From positions 2,294,001 to 2,358,000 of the forward strand of contig JAVHKY010000013.1 in the NCBI GenBank assembly GCA_035079385.1: a DNA stretch of 64,000 nucleotides, written 5' to 3'. The notes beneath the pieces are model-generated. The model ran no database searches. It was not told the DNA's origin and saw nothing but the letters and a program-made list of their open reading frames with translations. Positions within the stretch are counted from its first letter, which is position 1. Each line of letters starts with the position of its first letter. Below are positions 22,201 through 31,900 of this stretch, piece after piece. Origin of the DNA: Aspidiotus rigidus. Lineage: Eukaryota; Arthropoda; Insecta; Hemiptera; Diaspididae. The translations under genes and the position numbers were made by a program.

Positions 22201-22900
22201 AGCTCAGAATCAAACCTTTAAATGTGGTCCTTCGGCTTATAAACACAATAATCATAGGCGAAACAGTGATTGCCTCATCTTTCCTTCTGAATTACAAAGG
22301 GATAAATACCTAATATGGGAAACAAAATCAACAATCGTTATTGTGGTATAAATTTCAGTATCTTTACAATCTTCATTAAAAAGAAGAGTATACATAAGAA
22401 TCAAGGAAAGTTTAAAAATTAAAGACAAGAATCTACTGAATAATACTAATGGGAGATATTTGTTACAAGAACTTGAATACCTACTTTTTACATCTAGTTT
22501 CCTATAGCATCCTTTTGGCAATTGATTTAATTGAGAATACAGTTTGTATGATATTTGTATGTATTTACACCGTTACTATCAAATTTGGATTTATTTCACT
22601 AAACTCAAAAAATCATTAGGTACATTTACACAAATCGGAATTGGAGACATCATTATTTATTCGTTCTCATCAAGATATTTCAGTAAAAATCAAATCGAGT
22701 ACCTAATAAGAAATAATAGGAGAAAAAAATGGAGATTTCTGCCCCTTTCACGGACGTTTAAAGTTGCAAAACAAGGAAACCACAAAAATTAAAGGATAAC
22801 ATAATAATTATGAGCCAACTGTTTTTTTTATTTATTTATTTTTTTTTTTTATTTGCTCTCGCGAGACGAGCGTATACCGAGCCTCGCAGATCTTCCTGCA
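19240..22900. other. Long spacer before the copine gene
   Basis: No gene is supported. It includes a purine-only tract (about 20227-20290, GAAA-type), loosely repeated TTGGACACATTT and GAGAGAAATTTGGAAATTTT phrases around 20770-20930, and poly(T) runs at 21370 and 22815-22850. A first, short exon carrying the copine start codon may lie in its last kilobase. Confidence 0.4.
20227..20296. repeat. Purine (GAAA) low-complexity tract
   Basis: About 70 bases made almost only of G and A on this strand. Confidence 0.9.
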
Positions 22901-22911
22901 ATAGGCACTAG

Positions 22912-25900
22912 TGTGATGATTTTGTGAAGTTCACAAGAAATGATTTTTGTTTCATTAGAAATCTGATCGAACCAAATAACTTATTACGTCTGAATCCGGT
23001 ATGCATCATTCTTTCCCATCCCAGTGGCGAATCCGAATGGAAAGAACTTACTCGGACTGAAGTTGTGGAAAATAGCCGTCATCCGGTTTTCGATACGAAT
23101 ATTTTAGTGGAATATCGATTTGAAAAGCTGCAACCATTAAAGTTCGAAATACTCAATGCCGTTACAATTGAGGCGGAGAAGCCGAAGATAGAATATTTTT
23201 TCATGGGTTCTTGCGAATGCAACTTAGCTAGAATTATTCGTCAGCGTGAGGTAAAAATGGTATTCGTTAGCTTATGGCTAGATAACAAAAGCCTACTCAA
23301 AAACTTCAAGGCGTGTTCTTTCACTAGGTAGAGTTAGATCTCACCATGAGAACGTCTTCCAAATATTCAGAAGCGATACCTATAGTGAAGAGCACGATCA
23401 TCATCAAGGCAAAAGAATTGACCACTCGTAAAATTAATGATAATGACCAAGTCACGTTGCAATTGAGCGGAATGAACTTGGACATACAAGGCCCAGCAAA
23501 TACGTTCATTGATATCCACAAAGTAACCAATATTGAAACTTCCGACAAGAAATTAGTCCATAGAACAATGGTAGGTGAATTGAGGTTTTTTTTGTGTATT
23601 TGTTCCGCCACCATCTTTGAATCTGATTCTTCCCCAAAGTTTATTCTAAACATTTTTATGAGCACAAATAAGTATTCAATATCAAAAGGGAGAATTTATG
23701 AATTCTATCGCAAAACTGGATGAATTATTTGCTGCAATCAGGAACTCACAAAGAGAAAAAAAAGTAGGCCCGCGGAAAATACAAAGGTTGGGTTAAATTA
23801 ATCAGAATTTATTTCGAGTTACATTTATTCAAAACTCTACAAACAGTCCGAGCTTTTGGTATTGTTCTTTCTTATTCCCGCCCGTCCTCTCGTCAGGGCT
23901 GCTACCAAAGTGTGATGGGCTGGTAAGATGATATGATCGTGAATAAAACACTAAGTTTGGATCGACACGTTAAAATTACTTTATTGACATGAGGTTGAAC
24001 GAGAACATTAGATCGTGAAGCTCGGGGATAGAATGATTCTAGTTAAAAAAGTACTTACGAGGAAACTGCGCTTAGGTTGTTAAAACAAAGAATATTTTAC
24101 CGTTACGTTAAGACAAAGATAGATAGGGGTTAGCTGATTCATATCCTAAATATTTTAACAATGAGAGTTTTACTATTCTACCGTTATTTTGTTGCTAAGA
24201 GGATGCGGGCTATATGAATCATCAAACTACATATTTTCTACAATGTAAAATATTCGCGAATTCTTTTCTGTACATGTATGTGACGTCGAACGGTGTCGGC
24301 GTCACAGTACCCCTCTCACTAAAAAAGGAAAAAAAACTGCAAACTTATGACTTAACATTGAAAGCTAACAGACGAATGTGTACAAAAGAAATAAAATAGA
24401 AAGAGAAAAAAAAAAAAGAGATTGATTACTCGTGTGGTGGACAATTAAATAAGTATATAAAATTTGATAAGCATAACTACATAGTATGTTTTTTTTCTTG
24501 AAAACGAGTGATATAAATAAAAAAGGAACATGTTGCTTAATATATATGAAGATGGGCATTATGATTACAATAGGGGTGTGTATACGTAAATAGGAACAGA
24601 AAGTAATATAATTATATATACATTTCAAGAGAAGTAGACTTCATAATTTTAATATGTGTTTACATTTGAGAGAAAAAAAGATAAAATATAATGTGTATAC
24701 ACGAAAGGTTTGACATAAAGAAAGAAAGAGGAAGAAATACAAATGCCGCGAGAATTGACACTGGATTTTGCTGACTTCTATGACTCAGTTGGCGGCTCTT
24801 CAGTGATAAATTCGGATGAATGTGGAAATGAAACGATTCTACTGTATTCGGCGTCCGTTTGCAATTTTTCGTTGATTCCGATTATTAAAGACGTAAGCCT
24901 CGTGATTCTGCTAAAAATGTGATTGGTTTGAATTCTGGTTGACTATTGTTTTTCTGTGATGTTCTGCGGTGCGAAATGTCGCCCATGAAAAAATAATACC
25001 GACGAACATGGATGGCGGCGGGGGTGAGTCTCTGATGATCCCCTCGGATACAGGTTCCAAGATACCCTTCGATTTGGTCGATGGTCTGGACGCCAAGTTT
25101 ATTGTTGTTGGATTGATTTTGGATGGAACAGATGTCGCTCACACGTCCTTCTTCAAAGGATTCGGCGCGGATAATATGTCACTATTTGGATTCCATGTAC
25201 ACGACGTCCCGATGGTGGATGGGAATGGTAAGTATACCTCTGCTTCTTGCTACAATTAATATGGTGTTTTGTACGATGGCATGTTGGTGGAATTGGAAGG
25301 GAGGGAGTTTATGAACTTGTAGGATGGTATGAATGAGGATTTTGGAAACTGGGGTTATATGTACAATTATTATTGGTGCGAGAAAAAAAAGAATGAAATA
25401 GCGAACTCTAATCAAAAAAAGATCTGTATAAACTTCAGCCTAATATTATTCCGCAATCTTTTTTTTTTTTTTTTTTTACATTGTAAATATCTACAGTGGT
25501 TTTTCGTCTGGGTTAGTAGTGTAAATCTGTGTTCAATTTTGCTTGGAGCAGGGTTGCTGCCCTAGAGTTATTCGAAAAATGTTGATCGTATTCAGGTTGT
25601 TATCAGTTTGTCTGATTGAAAACATGGTATGTTAAATCTCGAATCGTGATGTACTTGTCGAGGCATATTTTCTCGACAATATCGTTTGTATAGCGCAGAA
25701 GCGCGTAAAATGTTCCCAAGTGCGAATAACGTGTTCCCTAGGATTGACCTGTTGGACAAAATAAGTACTAGCGATGTGACAGTTCGAGAGCGTACAAGCA
25801 AATAAGTACTCCGTTTGATAATTGAAAACTATCCCTATCAAATTAGTATTAATATTCCAAAATACAATAATAATTATGATCATTTCGCTTTCTATACAAA

Positions 25901-28900
25901 ACAATTCGAACTTTCTGATAAATACGCGCGTGGCCTGGTAGTCGTCCTGCACATAAACCAAATTATTTTTGTTACTTGGGGGGAACGAGGGTAACAGGAT
26001 AAAATTTATTTTTTAAGCGCTTTTTATTTATTTTTTCGGAACACAAAAGGAAGAATGTGAAACCCAAGTATTATGTAAAGGACGGCCTGGCCATATTTGA
26101 ATCAGTAGTTCGGTATAAAAAATTTCTTTTCTCAAATTTTATCATCATCAATTAAATTCTTTTATCATTCATCAACTTATTATTTCTTTTTTGTTTCTTT
26201 TCGTAGGTTGAAAAAAAAATTTATTTTCTGATACGTACGTATTTTTTTTTTCTTGAAAAAAAAATTAGATTACTTGGCTTGCGTATTTGTCGTCATCTTT
26301 AGTAGTATTTGAATCTACTAATTGTCTATCGTAATATTTACGGAGTCTTGTGATATGGACAGTATGTCTTCCTCTGTCCGGATGGTCAATGGTGATAGAT
26401 GAAGGCCCTAAAACTTTGGTGACTGTAAACGGACCTGTGAATCTTTTGTCCATTTTTTGGGGGGAGGGTGTCTTAAGCATTACTTTGTCGCCTTCCTGAA
26501 TCGTCCACTCTTTTCTACCTTTATTATAATAATGAGAATATTTATCAAAATTTTTCTTCAGAATTTCTGGAATTTTCCTACGAATCTCTAGTAAAGCCTG
26601 AATTTCGTCTTCTCTACTGTCGTTATTTACGGGAATGCCGTACTTGTTGTGGAGGAAATGATCTCCACATCCGAACATAAGATAGAACGGGCTTACACCT
26701 AAAGAAGGGTGAACAGCAGTGTTATAAGCTCTAGCTACATATTTGGCGTTTCGGCCAATGGTTTTCTTGATCTGCCAATAAAGCTCTGACAGCGTGTCCT
26801 ACCCAAGAATTTGATCTCTCAATTTGACCATTCGTGCTAGGTGAGTATGTGAGTGCGTGATTGAGTCTGATTCCGTTGTCTTCGCAGTATGCTTCTAATT
26901 CTTTACTGGTGAAATAAGTGGCATTGTCGCTAAATAATTCTGTGATTGGTGGATAAGAGGTGATGATATCGTCTAGCATTTTTATAATTTCCGAGGTATT
27001 TACTCTTCTTAAAGCTCTGATGAACATATATTTGGAGTACTCGTCAATCATTGTTAGTAGAAAAACTTGTTTTCCGTTGATGGTTAGCGGGCCTAAAACA
27101 TCTGTACATAATTTCTGCATGAGACGTGGATTTTTCTTCGTGTGCGACATTAATCCGAATTTTTGACGTGGTACTTTGTATTCCTGACATGCCTTGCAGG
27201 ATTTCACGTATTCACCGACGTCTTTTCGCATTTCAGCCCAATAAACCGTGTTAGAAAGTTTCAAGAAAGTGCGAGTTTCGCCCATATGATTGCCCTTCTG
27301 TAATCCATCGTGAACATCGTAAAGAAATTTCTTTTGTAGCGATTTGGGGACGACGGGGAGCAAAAGTTTCTGGTTTCTATTAAATTTTTTGAAACACAAA
27401 ACTTTATTTTGGTCTAATGCATGTCTGCGTGCATATTTGTGCAACTCATGTTTTTCTACATCAGAAAATGAGTCGTCCAGTGGGATTCCAAGTAGAATAT
27501 ACTTAATACCTCGCAGATCTTTTTGAGCTTCTTGTTCTTGGACAAAGGTGGAGGGGGGTAAATCATCTGTGATTAGATGAATTTTTTCGAATTCAGATCC
27601 GCGAGAGAGGAGATCGGGAATGAAGTTTTCTTTGCCCTTTATGTGTTCAAATGTGATGTTAAATTGATTTATAACATCGACGATTCGACGCACACGGGCG
27701 GGGTTGAGGAGGGTCATGTCGGAAATACGGAGGTGGGTTAAATTAGCGTGGTCCGTTAAGATGTGGACCGGTTTCATGTAAAGAAATTGACGAAAATGCT
27801 TAAGTGCTTTAGAAATAGCGATGAGTTCGAGGTCGTAAGTGGCTAAGTGCCGCTTGCGTTGGGGCATTTTTTCTGAGAAGAACGCTACAGGTTTAACTTC
27901 TAATGTGTGAGGATTTTGTTGACTTAATACGGCTCCAATAGCATAACTACTGGCGTCTGTCTGGAGAAAGGTTTTCCAGCGGGGATTGAAAATCTGAAGG
28001 ATGGGTTTGGACGTGATATGTTTTTTGAGAGTCTGGAAAGCTTCCTCACATTCGTCCGTCCATTTGATGGGACGTTTCCCGTCTTTAGCTCCTGCGTTAC
28101 GTAATAAATTCATGATGGGCTGGGCAGTAATAGCGAATTTAGGCATGTATTTTCGATAAAAACTAAACGAACTGATGATGCTTCGAACATCTTTCACGGT
28201 TTTGGGGGGCTTGATATTTAGGAATGCTTCGATATCTTTAAAAGCGGGGCGAATTGTTCCTTTTTGAATTTCGTTTCCGAGTAGCACTACCTTGGGATAA
28301 AAAAAATCGCATTTACGTGTATTTAATTTAAATTTGAATTTCTCTAATCTCGACAAGACAGTTTCGAGCATTTTGAGGTGAGCGTGGAAAGAGTCACCAT
28401 ACACGCAAATATCGTCTATATAAACAGTCATACCACGGAATAAGATGTCTTCAAAAATATCATGCATCGCGCTTGTTACACATTGACTGCTATTGATGAA
28501 TCCCATAGGCATTTTGCAATATTGATATTGTGTGCTGATCGAATCGAATCGGAACGCAGTATATTTTCGACTACTTTCGTGAAGGGGGAATTGGTAGTAA
28601 CCGTGTGCTAAGTCCATTTTAGAAAAAATAGACGCGTTTAAAAGAGCTTCAATGATAGCTTCGATACGTACGACGGATGTTGAATCGCTAACAATGTGTT
28701 TATTCAGAGCTGAAAAATCTGTAAGAAGTCGAGGCTTACCATCGGATTTTGTTTTAATAAATGCTGGTGATGAGTATTCGGAACGAGTTTTTTCTATAAT
28801 ATTTGCCTTTTCTAGATCTTGTAAAAATTTCCTGGCTATTTCTCTTTCATATTGCGACGCTTTGTAAGGACGAATATTAACTGGGATATCATCTTTTAAC

Positions 28901-31900
28901 CGAATTTTATAAGGCTGCGTATCGGCTGTAGGAGTATCCTCCGTTTTGGTCGTAAAAATGTGACGATATCGATAAGGAAGACTGAGAGCCTGTTTGCGTT
29001 CGGCGAGGGGAAGGTCTTTATTAATAATAATTTGGATGCCATCAAGATCTGTAATTTCTTCATTACCTAAAAATTGGGGATTCTTTTCGTTGTTTATTTT
29101 CGACGTAGACACGGTGTTAATTACTTCTGGTCTATCTTGAATTTTTCCTATGCGTATGCCCTTATGAATTTTGACAGGCACTGAACGAGCGTTAGATATT
29201 TTAATATTCCTTCCATTGTTATTATCGACTTCGACGAAAGTTCCGTTTGCTATAACGTGCTGGCTAGTACATACGTTGTCGAAGGAGGATGGTACGGAGA
29301 AGATGGTCTCACCTTTTGCTGGGATAACAATATCTTTTTGGACTACGATGTTATCGTCAGAGATAGAAAAAATATTATCTATATTCTGATTTTTAATATC
29401 GAGATCACGAATATATTCTTCATCCATTTTGATTGTTAACCCATTACGAAATTTGATCTTAGCTTGTTCACAATCTATTACTACTCCGTGCTTTCGCAGA
29501 AATCTCATTCCGAGAATCATATTTGTTGATAATTCATCTACAATTACCATAGGTTCGTAAAATTTCTGACCTTGTATTTCAAAACGCACGTATGTACTTC
29601 CTATGTATCGTAAGGGATTGGACAACGACGCTGCATAAACTTTATACGAATGATCTTGTATTTTGCTACCTGGAGGAACCATGCTTTGATGAATAATGTT
29701 AGGATTACTTCCCGTGTCTATAACTCCAGAACTAGCAGTCTCTTTATTCTCAACAAATATCGGTGTTTGCAAATTAAAATTGGATGCGCTCAATATAATC
29801 TCTTTGGAGAATTTTTTCTCGTTACAAATCTCGCTTTGGGGAACGGGAGGTTCTAATTCGGAGTTATAAAAACGTTCCTTGCTTTCAAAAAATTCTGGAT
29901 GTTCGTAAAAGTAATCAAAGCGGTTTTTGGTTTTGATCTGAAAATAATCAGGAGCATTTCGTGTTCGCTGAGTCGTTGTCCACCTTACTCGTTTTTTTGT
30001 CCGTTCGAAGTCTGTGTAGTTGATCGTGGGTTAGGCGTGCCTCGTCGTGGTTGATTATTTTGCATCGGTGACCTCCAAGGGCGGCCTCGGTTAAAGACAG
30101 AAAATTGATTGAAAGCCCTATTGTTTAAGTTAGTGTAACAATCCCTAGAATAATGACCTCTTCGGTTACATCTAAAACAAGTTAGATTTGGATTGGGAGA
30201 TGACATACGCCAGTTTCTTGGCTGGCCTGTTGTATTGAAGTTTCTGTGCTGATAAAAGTTGTAAGGATTAGGACTTCTATTATAAAACTGTCCGGGAAAT
30301 GACTGTGGATTTTGATTATTGTTATTATTTTGTGGAGGGATATAGTTATATGGATTGGTAGGAAACAAGGGTGGGATTTGAGGAGCACTGTTATTTTGGG
30401 GAATGAATTGGATTGTTTCTTTGGATTCCTCTTTTTTTTCTGGAATAGATTCAGCCGTATTTTTGGTCTTACTTATCTCAGTTTTGATTTCCTTTAGAGC
30501 GAGTAAGATGTCGGAGTCCTCGTCCTTATATCTTTCAAAATTCTTTTGTATGCGTTGGAGATTTTTTAATAAGTCCTCAACTGTGTCTATGTCCCTATGC
30601 AGGATTTCTGTCTTAAATTTTGGGATTAGACCGTGACAGACTTTGCTGATGATTGCCTGCGCTGACATTCTAGGGTTAATTTTCTTGCAAATTCTGATCA
30701 TTTTAGTAGCATACGCACTCACATCTTCCTTAGCGGTCATATTGGTTTGACTGGCAAGGTGACTCCAGTCATCTTCGTCTTTCTCATATTTGTTTCTTAA
30801 AGCTTGCGTGATCGTGTTCCAATCAAGTGGCCTGTTTGGATTTAATACCTCGTGGATGAAATAATCGTAGGCCCCATTTTTTAGATATTTTATGTACTCC
30901 CTAACTTTAATGTCGTCGTCCCATTTGTTAATTATAGCTATCTTTGTGAAGTTTTCAATATGTTCGTCTATGTCTTCGTTCTGATTCCCTGAAAAGTCAC
31001 GAAACGGTATTGGCTTGGATGATTTTGATTTAATAGTTTTTATCAACTCGTCGATCTTATCCATGTTTGGCTCCTGACGACTAACCTGAGGTAATGGAGT
31101 GATCTGTGTTGGCGGGTCGGGAGTGTTATCGTTGGAACGTTCAGTATTGTTAGTAGTTTCAGTTTCGGTTTGTGATCTTGTTTCTTTATTAGTTCGAAGA
31201 GGACTGTTTTGTGAATGCTGAAGTCGCTCGTAGTACAATTTGACACACTCTTTAGCTTTGTCTATGTTTATAGTAAGATCACGATTTTCGTCGTTGCGTG
31301 CTAAATAATATTCCTCGTTTAAGTAACCTACTACTTCGATTTTACTTGCGAATTCTTTTTTTAGAGCTTTACGTTTGTTGGCGAGTGGTCCGCTTTCATT
31401 AACTTTGTGTTTTAAGATAAGGGTGTCGAGGTTGAGTCGAAAAGTCTTAGCTATAAGATCACATTCGGTCGTGCGAAGTTGTGAAAAGAAAGCACTCATT
31501 AGGATTTTATAGGAATGAATAATAATAATATGTTATATATTATAGGAAAAGATAAACACCATATTAATAAAAAAAAACCGTACCGTTGTATGTTGCAGGC
31601 GAAGTTACAGTACCGTTGTTAAGGAGTCCTCGGACAATTCGTCAATTGGATCGGAGAACCCGTCAGCTGGATCGTCGACACGCGAATAATTCGAATCAAG
31701 AAGAAAAAGAAAAAAAAATTTGTGGCTATTTTTTAAATAATTGCACTGTTTCGTTGAGGGATTATACGATTTACGCACGTTATTTACGATTTTTTATTTG
31801 TCTTTGGACCGATAAGAACTAACGTTTTGAATTTTACTGAAAATTGAACGAAACGAGAAAAAAAATCACGAGTATTGTACTGGGATATTTGAATAAAGTG

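Noticed and set aside
23251..23327. Frameshift between the copine C2A and C2B domains
   Set aside because: A 77-nt intron (GTAAAA to TTTCACTAG) restores the frame without any frameshift.
24969..25259. 96-codon plus-strand frame inside the retrotransposon as a host gene
   Set aside because: It is within the LTR-bounded element and antisense to it, without a known domain. It is kept only as part of the unassigned 3' region.
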